From G051132615 sp051132615 (GTDB lineage Bacteria; Pseudomonadota; Gammaproteobacteria; Burkholderiales; Neisseriaceae), in the NCBI RefSeq assembly GCF_051132615.1, contig NZ_CP152375.1, positions 3,038,001 through 3,102,000 of the forward strand: a DNA stretch of 64,000 bases. The letters run 5' to 3'. A model generated the notes under the pieces. The model was given only the letters and a program-made list of their open reading frames with translations, was not told where the DNA came from and did not search any database. Below, piece by piece: positions 19,979 to 29,004 of the stretch. A program made the position numbers and the translations under genes. Every line of letters starts with the position of its first letter. Within the stretch, counting starts at the first letter, position 1.

Positions 19979-20029
19979 TTATGCTGATTAAAATTGGTTT
20001 ATTTTTTCATATTTTTCTAAAACTTAGCT

Positions 20030-20060
20030 AAAAAAATGCCTCACTTTTTAAGGTGAGGCA
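20030..20060 (-). terminator. Terminator of eno and of the glucarate operon
   Basis: Stem TGCCTCACTT / AGGTGAGGCA (one wobble pair) with a short loop, then seven T on the minus strand; 23 bases after the eno stop codon. It separates eno from pyk. Confidence 0.85.
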
Positions 20061-20083
20061 AAAGGATCACTTAATGAGGAAAG

Positions 20084-21373
20084 TTATGAGTGATTTTTAA
20101 ATAAAAATGCGTCTTGTCCTGGATAGTAAGCATATTCACCAAGCTCTTCTTCAATTCGAAGCAATTGATTGTATTTAGCCATACGGTCAGAACGGGAAAG
20201 AGAACCTGTTTTAATTTGCATACAATTGGTTGCCACAGCCAAATCGGCAATGGTGCTGTCTTCTGTTTCACCAGAACGATGACTCATCACACTGGCATAA
20301 CTATTGCGTTTAGCCATTTCAACTGCTTTTAGTGTTTCTGTTAAGGTACCAATTTGATTCACTTTGACCAAAAGTGCATTGGCTAAATGTTGTTCAATAC
20401 CCTGCTTTAAGATTTTGGGATTAGTGACAAATAAATCATCGCCTACTAACTGAATGTGTTTACCTAATCTACGGGTTAGAATATCCCAACCCGCCCAATC
20501 ATCTTCGCTCATGCCATCTTCAATAGAGATAATGGGGTATTTTTTGACCAATTGTTCTAAGTAATCTACAAACTCTTCTGAAGTTAAACTTTTATCTTCT
20601 GCACTAAGATGATATTTGCCGTCTTGATAAAACTCACTAGATGCACAATCTAAAGCCAAAACCACATCTTGCCCAGCTTGGTAACCCGCAGCTTCTATAG
20701 CTTGTAAAATTAAGGTAATCGCCTCTTCATGAGTATTTAAATTAGGGGCAAAGCCACCTTCATCACCAACTGTTGTAGCAAACCCTTTATCATGACAAAT
20801 TTTCTTTAATGTATGAAAAATCTCTGCGCCACAACGCAATGCTTCTTTATAGCTGGATAACCCAATAGGCATAATCATAAACTCTTGAATATCTAAGCTA
20901 TTATTTGCATGGGCACCACCATTAATCACATTCATCATGGGTACAGGCATACTCATAGGGCCTGAACCACCAATATAACGGTACAACGGTAATTTTGCCT
21001 CTTGGGCAGCAGCATGAGCTACTGCAAGGGATACTGCCAATAAGGCATTGGCGCCTAGTTTTTCTTTATTTTCGGTACCATCTAATTGAATCATGGTTTG
21101 ATCAATTAAAGTTTGCTCAAACACGTTCAAACCAATCAACACAGGTTTAATTAATTGATTGATATTACTTACGGCTGTCAAACAACCTTTGCCTAAATAA
21201 CGTTTTTTATCCTGATCTCTAAGTTCCAAAGCTTCTTTGGTTCCTGTAGATGCACCAGAGGGAACTGCTGCGCGTCCTAAAATACCGGTTTCAAGAATAA
21301 CATCTGCTTCAACAGTTGGGTTACCTCGAGAATCCAGTATTTCTCTGGCAATAATATCGATGATCACACTCAT
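20084..21373 (-). CDS. eno: Enolase
   Basis: A 429-residue phosphopyruvate hydratase that turns 2-phosphoglycerate into phosphoenolpyruvate. It shows REILDSRGNPTVEADV at the N-terminus, the GASTGTKEALELRD loop, the metal site Asp/Glu/Asp including ISIEDGMSEDDW and LVGDDLFVTN, the catalytic Lys in LLVKVNQIGT and the SHRSGETEDSTIADLAV loop, ending with KTGSLSRSDRMAKYNQLLRIEEEL. The ribosome binding site is AAAGGAAA. It begins 62 bases after the glycerate kinase gene and is therefore probably the last gene of the gudP operon. Enolase next to glucarate genes is unusual; in most gammaproteobacteria eno sits beside pyrG. Confidence 0.96.
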   Translation of the reverse strand: MSVIIDIIAREILDSRGNPTVEADVILETGILGRAAVPSGASTGTKEALELRDQDKKRYLGKGCLTAVSNINQLIKPVLIGLNVFEQTLIDQTMIQLDGTENKEKLGANALLAVSLAVAHAAAQEAKLPLYRYIGGSGPMSMPVPMMNVINGGAHANNSLDIQEFMIMPIGLSSYKEALRCGAEIFHTLKKICHDKGFATTVGDEGGFAPNLNTHEEAITLILQAIEAAGYQAGQDVVLALDCASSEFYQDGKYHLSAEDKSLTSEEFVDYLEQLVKKYPIISIEDGMSEDDWAGWDILTRRLGKHIQLVGDDLFVTNPKILKQGIEQHLANALLVKVNQIGTLTETLKAVEMAKRNSYASVMSHRSGETEDSTIADLAVATNCMQIKTGSLSRSDRMAKYNQLLRIEEELGEYAYYPGQDAFLFKNHS

Positions 21374-21435
21374 TTTTTTCCTTTCTTTTGCCTTCCATTA
21401 TGATGTTCTTACAATAAAAACAGCGGTCTTTTGAA

Positions 21436-22713
21436 TCACAAAATCAGGATGGCTCTAAAATCATTAATATTGGTTCTAGTCGGTTGTGTCACCACTAAAT
21501 CGTCTAAATAACTAAAGAAAGTATAAGCATCGTTTTTTGCAAGAAAATCAGATGCAATTAAATTCAGTTGCTCAGACGCACGCTGTAAAGTATCTGGCCC
21601 AATCATTGCTCCTGCATTGTCTTCGCTGCCATCAATGCCATCTGTATCACAGGCAATAGCATAAACATTGTCCATGCCTTTTAATTCTATTGCCAAAGCC
21701 AACAAAAACTCTGCATTGCGTCCACCTCTACCATTTTCGCCTGTAACCGTTACTGTCGTTTCACCACCAGACAAAATTAAAGCAGGCTTACTTACTGGGG
21801 TATCATGCATTTTAATCTGGTGTGCAATGCCTGCATGAACAGCAGCCACATGCCTTGCTTCTCCAGTGAGCGCATCCCCTAAAAATAAAACATTTAACCC
21901 CATATTACGCGCTGCTTCTTGGGTGGCTAAAAAGGCTTTTTGCGGTGTCACAATTAAATGTGCTTCTGTATTGGTTAACTGCTTTGGTGTTTCTTTTGCC
22001 TGAGTATCAGAACTGAGGTAATTTTTAACAGACTCAGGTATATTAATGTTGTATTTATTCAAAATAGTTGTAACATCAGCAAATGTGCTAGGATCTGGCA
22101 CAGTTGGTCCAGAACCGATTGCGGAAAAATCGTCCCCCACCACATCGGAAATAGCTAAAGTCAAGACATGTGCAGGCGCAGCAATTTGTGCCAATCGTCC
22201 ACCTTTAATGGCAGACAAATGTTTACGCACAATGTTCATTTCTTCTATGGGTGCACCACTGGCCAATAACTGCCGTGTAATGTATTTTTTGTCTTCTAAT
22301 GTAATGCCTTGTGCAGGTAATGCCATCAATGCAGAGGCTCCTCCTGAAACAAGGAAAATCACCAAATCATCTTCAGTGGCTGACTTAGCCCATTCATACA
22401 ATTTTAATGCAGCTTGTGTCCCATTTTGATCTGGAACTGGATGAGAAGCTTCAATGACTTCTATATATTTGGTTGGCTCACCATGCTGATAACGGGTAAT
22501 GACCATACCCTCAATTGGAAAAGGATAAATTCGCTCTAACTCTGCTGCCATACTGGCAGCTGCTTTACCTGCCCCCAACACAATGGTTTTCCCTTTTGGT
22601 GGTTCTTTAGGTAAAAATGAGGCCATTTTCCCTTCTGGCATAGCAGCGCTAAGTACTGTTTGGAACAGGTCTTTTAATATTCTTTGGGGTGGCTGATTCA
22701 TATTCAATACCAT
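21436..22713 (-). CDS. Glycerate 2-kinase, MOFRL type (TtuD/GckA family)
   Basis: A 425-residue cytoplasmic kinase of the DUF4147-MOFRL family. The N-terminal domain contains LGAGKAAASMAAELE, ASHPVPDQNG and VSGGASALMALP; the C-terminal MOFRL domain contains LILSGGETTVTVTGENGRGGRNAEFLLALA and CDTDGIDGSEDNAGA. Members phosphorylate D-glycerate at the 2-position and were formerly called hydroxypyruvate reductase (ttuD). Its product, 2-phosphoglycerate, is the substrate of the enolase encoded next. It replaces the unrelated GarK kinase used in the E. coli pathway. The start at 22713 is backed by AGGAGAGG nine bases upstream, directly behind a hairpin. Confidence 0.92.
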   Translation of the reverse strand: MVLNMNQPPQRILKDLFQTVLSAAMPEGKMASFLPKEPPKGKTIVLGAGKAAASMAAELERIYPFPIEGMVITRYQHGEPTKYIEVIEASHPVPDQNGTQAALKLYEWAKSATEDDLVIFLVSGGASALMALPAQGITLEDKKYITRQLLASGAPIEEMNIVRKHLSAIKGGRLAQIAAPAHVLTLAISDVVGDDFSAIGSGPTVPDPSTFADVTTILNKYNINIPESVKNYLSSDTQAKETPKQLTNTEAHLIVTPQKAFLATQEAARNMGLNVLFLGDALTGEARHVAAVHAGIAHQIKMHDTPVSKPALILSGGETTVTVTGENGRGGRNAEFLLALAIELKGMDNVYAIACDTDGIDGSEDNAGAMIGPDTLQRASEQLNLIASDFLAKNDAYTFFSYLDDLVVTQPTRTNINDFRAILIL

Positions 22714-22730
22714 AATAAATATCCTCTCCT

Positions 22731-22775
22731 AGGAAGCCTAAGATATATGTGATCAAACATTTTGTTAGGCTTCCT
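22731..22775 (-). other. Intercistronic hairpin before the glycerate kinase gene
   Basis: Arms AGGAAGCCTAA (22731-22741) and TTAGGCTTCCT (22765-22775) pair over 11 bp around a 23-base loop. On the minus strand the hairpin ends one base before the AGGAGAGG ribosome binding site, so it may protect the 3' message or tune translation. No T-tract. Confidence 0.5.
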
Positions 22776-22807
22776 CGAGGTTGGTGTTTAACAAAGGGAT
22801 TTGTTAA

Positions 22808-23692
22808 TTATTTTTTAATTTCAACTTTTGCTTGTTTTTCATAATAGCGTGCAATCGCGCTATGATCTAAGCTGCCCATATCATCAGTACGTAAAGATTG
22901 CATGATTTCCATTACAGATGCAGTCAATGGTAAAGAAGCACCGATGCCATGAGAGGTATCCAAAGCATTTTGTAAATCTTTAATATGTAAATCGATACGG
23001 AATCCTGGTTTAAAATTACGCTCAAGTACCATGGGTGCTTTGGCATCTAATACTGTACTGCCAGCTAAACCACCGCGAATGGCTTGATAAACTAATTCAG
23101 GTTCAACTCCAGCTTTGGTTGCCAAAACAAAGGCTTCTGACATTGCTGCAATATTTAAAGCCACAATAATTTGATTCGCCAATTTAGTTACATTTCCGGC
23201 ACCAACATCGCCTGTATGCACAACGGAGCCTGCCATTGCTTTTAAAAGATCATAGTGTTTGTCAAACAATGCTTTGTCTCCGCCTACCATAACGGATAAG
23301 GTGCCATCAATTGCTTTAGGTTCGCCACCACTGACTGGTGCATCTAATAAAGCAATACCTTTTTTCGCTAACTCTGTCGCAATTTCTCTACTGGCCAATG
23401 GCGCAATAGAACTCATATCAATAACAACGGTACCTTCTTTTGCACTTTCAATCACACCACCTTCGCCTAAAACAACTTGTTTAACTTGCGGTGAATTAGG
23501 CAACATAGTGATGATGACATCACATTGGCTTGCCAGTTCCTTAACAGAAGATGCGGTTTTTGCACCAGCGGCAACCACTTCGTCTACTGCTGCTTGGTTT
23601 AAATCGCTCACCACTATCGAGTACCCTGCTTTAAGCAGATTTTTACTCATTGGTTTGCCCATAATACCTAAGCCAATAAATCCTACATTCAT
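22808..23692 (-). CDS. garR: 2-hydroxy-3-oxopropionate reductase (tartronate semialdehyde reductase)
   Basis: A 294-residue beta-hydroxyacid dehydrogenase, the same length as E. coli GarR. It starts with the NAD-binding motif MNVGFIGLGIMGKPMSKNL, carries the substrate loop DAPVSGGEPKA and the catalytic Lys in GNVTKLANQII, and the C-terminal helical domain of the family. It reduces tartronate semialdehyde, made by the aldolase GarL, to D-glycerate. The start at 23692 follows an AAAGGAAA ribosome binding site; a ten-residue upstream extension is not family-like. Same operon as garL (41-base gap). Confidence 0.94.
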   Translation of the reverse strand: MNVGFIGLGIMGKPMSKNLLKAGYSIVVSDLNQAAVDEVVAAGAKTASSVKELASQCDVIITMLPNSPQVKQVVLGEGGVIESAKEGTVVIDMSSIAPLASREIATELAKKGIALLDAPVSGGEPKAIDGTLSVMVGGDKALFDKHYDLLKAMAGSVVHTGDVGAGNVTKLANQIIVALNIAAMSEAFVLATKAGVEPELVYQAIRGGLAGSTVLDAKAPMVLERNFKPGFRIDLHIKDLQNALDTSHGIGASLPLTASVMEIMQSLRTDDMGSLDHSAIARYYEKQAKVEIKK

Positions 23693-23733
23693 GATTTTTT
23701 TCCTTTCAATTGAGTATGTCAAAACAGGCTTTG

Positions 23734-24501
23734 TTATTTTAAAAATTTGTCAGCTAATGCCTGAGTAGCTGAACGAAAGAGTCCTAAATCACTGCCAGCA
23801 CCAACAAAGGTGGCACCCATTTGTAAATAACGACGGGCATCTGCTTCAACAGGTGCTAAAATACCTGCACCTTTACCGTGTTTTTTAGCCACATCAAAAA
23901 TGTGCTGAATGGTTTTTTGAACATCTGGATGTGCGGGGTTGCCAAAATGACCAAGTGCCGCAGATAAATCGCTCGGTCCAACAAACAGTAAATCGATACC
24001 GTCTACGGCTACAATTTTTTCTACGTTTTCAATACCTTTCTGGCTTTCAATTTGTGCCATCACACAAATATTTTGATTCACTTTTTCAAAGTAGTCTGTG
24101 ATTGTGCCAAATTGATTACTTCGGTGGGCTACCGATACGCCACGAATGCCATCAGGTGGGTAACGTGTGGCACGTACTGCATTGATCGCTTCCTCTTCTG
24201 TTTCGATAAATGGAATCAAAAAATTATAAAAACCAATATCCAACAACCGTTTAATCAAAACAAAATCATTCCAAGCAGGACGAACAATAGGCTGACTTAC
24301 ACTGTCTTTTAATGTCATCAACTGTGGAATAAAAGTCAATACATCATTACAGGCATGTTCCCCATCAAGTAACAACCAATCAAACCCAGCATAGCCTAAT
24401 ATTTCTGTCGTAATTGGGCTTCCTAAAGCGGCCCAACAACCAATTAGGGTCTTACGATTTAACACATCTTCTCTTAACTGGTTATGACACGTTTTCTTCA
24501 T
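23734..24501 (-). CDS. garL: 5-keto-4-deoxy-D-glucarate aldolase
   Basis: A 255-residue class II aldolase of the HpcH/HpaI family (E. coli GarL is 256). Visible features: GCWAALGSPITTEILGYAGFDWLLLDGEHACND, the AQIESQKGIENVEKI metal-ligand Glu, and FVGPSDLSAALGHFG with the metal-ligand Asp. It splits 5-keto-4-deoxy-D-glucarate into pyruvate and tartronate semialdehyde. The start at 24501 was chosen because the protein then begins like GarL; the 20 residues before it are unrelated. It lies 75 bases downstream of gudD in the same operon. Confidence 0.94.
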   Translation of the reverse strand: MKKTCHNQLREDVLNRKTLIGCWAALGSPITTEILGYAGFDWLLLDGEHACNDVLTFIPQLMTLKDSVSQPIVRPAWNDFVLIKRLLDIGFYNFLIPFIETEEEAINAVRATRYPPDGIRGVSVAHRSNQFGTITDYFEKVNQNICVMAQIESQKGIENVEKIVAVDGIDLLFVGPSDLSAALGHFGNPAHPDVQKTIQHIFDVAKKHGKGAGILAPVEADARRYLQMGATFVGAGSDLGLFRSATQALADKFLK

Positions 24502-24576
24502 AATTTTTCTTTCTATAAACAAGTTCCATACTGTTATTTTTGTCAGAGTGAGCTTGTCCACTCTGAAACGCTATTT

Positions 24577-25911
24577 TTAACGCACCAAACAAGGACGTTT
24601 ATTGTCAAATGCCCAATTAGGAATCAAATACTGCATCGCCATCGCATCATTGCGCGAACCTAATCCCATTTTTTTGTATAGCTCATGTGCTTTCATCACT
24701 TGATCCATATCTACATCCACACCTAAGCCTGGTTTTTTAGGTACTTGAATCATGCCTTTTTCAATGATGAGAGGCTCTTTAGTTAAACGTTGATTGCCCT
24801 CTTGCCAAATCCAATGGGTATCAATAGCAGTAATGTCTCCTGGTGCAGCAGCAGCCACTTGGGTAAACATTGCCAAAGAAATATCAAAGTGGTTATTAGA
24901 ATGAGAACCCCATGTTAAACCCCATTCATGGCAAAGTTGAGCCACTCTAACCGACCCATTCATGGTCCAAAAATGTGGATCAGCTAAGGGAATGTCAACT
25001 GATTGTAAAGAGATGGTATGTCCCATTTGCCGCCAATCGGTTGCAACCATATTGGTCGCTGTTGGTAAACCTGTTGCACGACGGAACTCTGCCATGATTT
25101 CTCGCCCTGAATAGCCTTGTTCTGCACCACAAGGGTCTTCTGCATAAGCTAAAGTATCTTTTAAGTATTTACCAATACGGATGGCTTCATCCAATAACCA
25201 ACCACCATTAGGGTCTAGAGTCACTCGAGCATTTGGGAATTTTTTCTTAATGGCAATGACAGCTTCGGCTTCATCCTCTGCTTTTAATACACCACCTTTT
25301 AATTTAAAATCATTAAAGCCATATTTTTCATAAGTCGCTTCTGCTAAACGGGCTATACTCTGTGGTGTCAACGCTTCTTCATGACGTAAGCGATACCAGT
25401 CGCAAGGATCATTTGATTGGTTTTGATAAGGTAAATCAGTTTTGTTTCTGTCACCAACATAAAATAGATACCCCAACACTTCTACTTCATCACGTTGTTG
25501 CCCTTCTCCTAATAATGAGGCAACAGTCACGCCCAAAAATTTTCCTAATAAGTCCATCATAGCCGCTTCAACAGCCGTAACAACATGGATTGTTGTGCGT
25601 TGATCAAATGTTTGGTTGCCACGCCCGCCTGAATCACGATCTGCAAATTTTTGGCGTATAGCATTCATTACATTTTTATATTCACCAATTGTTTTGCCAA
25701 TCACTAAAGGTTTGGCATCTTCTAACGTTTGGGTAACAGTACCCACACCTGGCACTTCACCAACACCGACATTACCGGAGTTATCTTTTAAAATAACGAT
25801 ATTACGGGTAAAGTAAGGAGCATGTGCGCCACTTAGATTAAGCAACATACTGTCATATCCAGCGACAGGAATAACTTGCATTTCGGTAATTACGGGTGTA
25901 GATGTACTCAT
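24577..25911 (-). CDS. gudD: Glucarate dehydratase
   Basis: A 444-residue enolase-superfamily enzyme. Catalytic residues are all visible: KxK in DFKLKGG (203, 205), metal ligands Asp233 (TLDPNGGW), Glu258 (AEDPCG) and Asn287 (TATN), the Asp311 in LADPHFW and His337 in GSHSNNH. They are offset by two from the E. coli GudD numbering. It dehydrates D-glucarate and L-idarate to 5-keto-4-deoxy-D-glucarate. The end NWAFDNKRPCLVR is GudD-like, which separates it from the neighbouring GudX. Second dehydratase of the operon, 47 bases behind gudX. Confidence 0.93.
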   Translation of the reverse strand: MSTSTPVITEMQVIPVAGYDSMLLNLSGAHAPYFTRNIVILKDNSGNVGVGEVPGVGTVTQTLEDAKPLVIGKTIGEYKNVMNAIRQKFADRDSGGRGNQTFDQRTTIHVVTAVEAAMMDLLGKFLGVTVASLLGEGQQRDEVEVLGYLFYVGDRNKTDLPYQNQSNDPCDWYRLRHEEALTPQSIARLAEATYEKYGFNDFKLKGGVLKAEDEAEAVIAIKKKFPNARVTLDPNGGWLLDEAIRIGKYLKDTLAYAEDPCGAEQGYSGREIMAEFRRATGLPTATNMVATDWRQMGHTISLQSVDIPLADPHFWTMNGSVRVAQLCHEWGLTWGSHSNNHFDISLAMFTQVAAAAPGDITAIDTHWIWQEGNQRLTKEPLIIEKGMIQVPKKPGLGVDVDMDQVMKAHELYKKMGLGSRNDAMAMQYLIPNWAFDNKRPCLVR

Positions 25912-25958
25912 TTTATTTTTCCTTAACTTTCATTTAATTATAAATATATCAATAGACC

Positions 25959-27296
25959 TTATCGCACCATACAAGGGCGTTTACGATCAAATTGCCAGCC
26001 TGGATAATAATATTGCATTGCCATGGCATCATTACGTCCACCTGATGGTAATTGTTTATACAATTCATGCGCAGCTGCTACTTTATCCATATCTATTTCA
26101 ATACCTAAACCTGGCTTATCGTTCAGTGCTATTTTGCCTTTAACAATTTTCAACGGCTCTTTAGTTAAAGTCATATCCCCTTCTTGCCAAATCCAATGTG
26201 TATCTAATGCAGTTGGATTACCAGGCGCACTAGCGCCTACATGAGAAAACATAGCCAAAGAAATATCAAAGTGATTGTTAGAATGGCAGCCCCATGTTAA
26301 ACCCCATTCATCACACATTTGGGCAACACGGCTAGCACCAGTTAGTGTCCAAAAATGTGGATCAGCTAAAGGGATATCAACTGCCTGTAACATAATAGAA
26401 TGTCCCATTTCACGCCAATTTGTTGCAACCATATTGGTCGCGGTAGGCAAACCTGTTGCTCGACGAAACTCTGCCATCACCTCTCGTCCAGAGTAACCTT
26501 GCTCAGCACCACATGGATCTTCCGCATAGGTCAATACATCATGCATGCCTTTACAAAGCCTAATGGCATCTTCTAATAACCAACACCCATTTGGATCTAA
26601 AGTAATGCGCGCATCAGGGAAGTTTTTCTTCAACTGAGTCACGGTTTCAATTTCGGTTTCACCAGAAAAGACACCACCTTTCATTTTGAAATCTTTAAAA
26701 CCATAAAGATCTTGTGCCGCCTGAGCCAACTGGATAACGGCATCTGAAGTCATGGCCTCTTCTCTACGAATACGATACCAATCATGCTCCCCTGTACGCG
26801 GTTTTTGATAGGGCAAATCGGTCTTTTTATCGTCACCAATATAAAATAAATAACCTAATACAGTGACTTCATCACGTTGTTTACCTGAACCTAATAATTC
26901 AGCAACGGGTACATTTAAAAATTGTCCCATCAAATCCAACAAGGCAGCCTCTAAAGCAGCAACAGCATTGACTCGTAATTCAAAGGTCCAAGCCCCACCA
27001 GCAAATGTTTCATAATCGGCATCTAAAAAACCATTATGCATTTCATGAACAATACGATTTAAAATGGCAATTGATCGACCTTCTACATGAGAAGTTGCTT
27101 GCACCAAAGACTGATAAATCGTGTCTCCTCCAGGCGCTTCACCTACACCAGTATGACCTGCATTATCTTTTAAGATAACGATATTACGGGTGAAATATGG
27201 GGAGTGAGCCCCCCCCACATTCATTAACATACTGTCAAAACCTGCCACTGGAATAACCTGCATGGATGTGATTACGGGAACTGATTGTGTACTCAT
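25959..27296 (-). CDS. gudX: Glucarate dehydratase-related protein
   Basis: A 445-residue paralogue of GudD, transcribed directly after gudP as in the E. coli gudPXD operon. It keeps the enolase-superfamily active-site set (KxK in FKMKGG, TLDPNGCW, AEDPCG, ATN, ADPHFW, CHSNNH) and differs from GudD by GudX-type signatures: VATNWREMGH in place of VATDWRQMGH, GCHSNNH in place of GSHSNNH, and the ending GWQFDRKRPCMVR. E. coli GudX has weak glucarate dehydratase activity and its true role is uncertain; the same caution applies here. The gap to gudP is 33 bases. Confidence 0.9.
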   Translation of the reverse strand: MSTQSVPVITSMQVIPVAGFDSMLMNVGGAHSPYFTRNIVILKDNAGHTGVGEAPGGDTIYQSLVQATSHVEGRSIAILNRIVHEMHNGFLDADYETFAGGAWTFELRVNAVAALEAALLDLMGQFLNVPVAELLGSGKQRDEVTVLGYLFYIGDDKKTDLPYQKPRTGEHDWYRIRREEAMTSDAVIQLAQAAQDLYGFKDFKMKGGVFSGETEIETVTQLKKNFPDARITLDPNGCWLLEDAIRLCKGMHDVLTYAEDPCGAEQGYSGREVMAEFRRATGLPTATNMVATNWREMGHSIMLQAVDIPLADPHFWTLTGASRVAQMCDEWGLTWGCHSNNHFDISLAMFSHVGASAPGNPTALDTHWIWQEGDMTLTKEPLKIVKGKIALNDKPGLGIEIDMDKVAAAHELYKQLPSGGRNDAMAMQYYYPGWQFDRKRPCMVR

Positions 27297-27329
27297 TTTC
27301 TGTATCCTTTATCCATATCTAATCTTGGT

Positions 27330-28670
27330 TTAATCAATGCTTTTAAGTTCCATACGTTTAATTGGACCAACAATAAACAAGAAGCTAAAAGCGGCAACTA
27401 AAGCATGTACAGCGACAAATACAAGAGCCCATTCAAATTTGCCAGTTGCATTTACAATATAACCGATGGCAATTGGTGAAACGATACCAGACAAGTTACC
27501 ACACATATTGAATAAGCCACCTGCCAATCCGCTAATTTCTTTTGGTGCTGTATCTGCCATAACAGCCCAGCCCAGAGCACCGATACCCTTACCAAAGAAA
27601 GCCATGGACATAAACAAGATCACCATGCCAATTGAATCAACGTAATTACAGAACACCATAGTCATAGAAAACAACATGCCTAATACAATTGGTGTTTTTC
27701 GAGCAATAGACAATGAATTTGTTTTTTTCATCAATCTGTCAGAAATAATGCCTCCTAAAATTCCTCCAGCAAAACCACATATTGCAGGTACTGCTGCGGC
27801 AAAACCGACAGATTTCAAATCCAATCCTCTTTCGGTTGCCAAATAAATCGGAAACCAAGTGATGAAGAAGAATGTTAAACAGTTAATACAATACTGCCCA
27901 AGATAAACCCCAACCAACATCCGATTGGTCAGTAATTGTTTTACATAACCAAATTTAGGACCTTCTTTCTTACCATCATCTTTTTTCTGATCCATATTCA
28001 CCAAAGCACCGCCAGCCTCAATATAAGCGACTTCAGCAGCATTGGCTCTTGGATGTTCTTTTGGGTCATAAATGACTTTTAACCAAACAATACTGATTAA
28101 AATACCCAATACGCCCATGAAAATAAATACAGATTGCCAGCCCAATTCAACGGTTAACCAGCCCATAATGGGTGCAAAGATAACGGTTGCAAAGTATTGA
28201 GCTGAGTTAAAAATAGATACAGCTGTTGCCCGTTCATTGGCTGGAAACCATGCTGCAGCAATACGGCTATTGCCTGGAAAAGAAGGAGACTCTGCCAAGC
28301 CCACCAAGAAACGAAGGGAGAATAAGGTAATTAATGCCCACACGCCAGTAAATAACCCTATCCCTGCCTGCATTAATGTAAATAAAGACCAAAAGAAAAT
28401 GCTGTAAAAATAGACTCGCTTAGAACCGAACTTATCAAGTAACCAACCTCCTGGTAATTGACCTAACACATAAGCCCATGAGAATGCTGAAAATATCCAC
28501 CCCATCCCCGCAGCATCAATCCCCACTGCATCAGATAAAGGTTTGCCAGCAATGGCCAATGTAGCCCGATCTCCATAGTTAATTGCTGTCACGAAAAATA
28601 AAAGAACGACAATCATCCAACGTACATTTGTCCGTTTTTGTTCCCCTAAAACTTGATTTGCCTCACTCAT
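27330..28670 (-). CDS. gudP: D-glucarate/galactarate transporter, MFS (ACS family)
   Basis: A 446-residue, twelve-helix MFS protein. ACS-family marks include TAINYGDRATLAIAG in helix 1, WAYVLGQLPGGWLLDKFGSKRVY between helices 2 and 3, and GLAESPSFPGNSRIAAAWFP in the helix 4 region. This pattern is shared by the GudP/GarP sugar-diacid importers. The protein brings glucarate and galactarate into the cell with protons. The start at 28670 is preceded by AAGGTG. It heads the operon gudP-gudX-gudD-garL-garR-glycerate kinase-eno, and its promoter region faces garD and contains the shared box at 28771-28786. Confidence 0.93.
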   Translation of the reverse strand: MSEANQVLGEQKRTNVRWMIVVLLFFVTAINYGDRATLAIAGKPLSDAVGIDAAGMGWIFSAFSWAYVLGQLPGGWLLDKFGSKRVYFYSIFFWSLFTLMQAGIGLFTGVWALITLFSLRFLVGLAESPSFPGNSRIAAAWFPANERATAVSIFNSAQYFATVIFAPIMGWLTVELGWQSVFIFMGVLGILISIVWLKVIYDPKEHPRANAAEVAYIEAGGALVNMDQKKDDGKKEGPKFGYVKQLLTNRMLVGVYLGQYCINCLTFFFITWFPIYLATERGLDLKSVGFAAAVPAICGFAGGILGGIISDRLMKKTNSLSIARKTPIVLGMLFSMTMVFCNYVDSIGMVILFMSMAFFGKGIGALGWAVMADTAPKEISGLAGGLFNMCGNLSGIVSPIAIGYIVNATGKFEWALVFVAVHALVAAFSFLFIVGPIKRMELKSID

Positions 28671-28770
28671 ATGACACACCTTTTTTCATAAGAAACCATT
28701 AATTCGAAAACATAAAAATATATTCTTAATGCATTGCCAAGCAGTATAGGGATACCAAAGTAAAATTTCA

Positions 28771-28786
28771 TTATGCAAATGCACAA
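28771..28786 (-). promoter_or_regulatory. Candidate CdaR box in front of gudP
   Basis: TTATGCAAATGCACAA on the plus strand; toward gudP it reads TTGTGCATTTGCATAA followed by TG. It matches the pyk box in 14 of 16 positions. The TTGCAT at its end could act as -35, with TATCCC 18 bases on. Its place about 108 bases before gudP fits an activator overlapping the promoter. Confidence 0.55.
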
Positions 28787-28924
28787 CTTTTGATTTATTT
28801 CTTTCTATTCAAATAGGCAAAAATACAAAACAGGAAACAATTTTGTAAAAATCTTTATATTTTATAATTAGATAGGTTTTATTTAGAAAAAAACACAAAT
28901 TTTTCATTATTTCAGTTAAAAAAA

Positions 28925-28940
28925 TTAGATAATTGCACAA
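28925..28940 (+). promoter_or_regulatory. Candidate CdaR box in front of garD
   Basis: TTAGATAATTGCACAA followed by TG, with the same TTGCACAATG core and same orientation toward its gene as the boxes before gudP and pyk; the left half-site is less well kept (12 of 16 match the gudP box). TTGCAC could be the -35, with TATCCA 17 bases on. It lies about 72 bases before the garD start. Confidence 0.5.
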
Positions 28941-29004
28941 TGTTTTTTTGAGACTTATCCATAATAATGTCATGGTTTAGTCATGAATAGTGGGAGTAAT
29001 GAAT

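Noticed and set aside
23259..23768. 169-residue open frame opposite garR
   Set aside because: Fully antisense to a clear GarR; composition reflects the complementary strand only.
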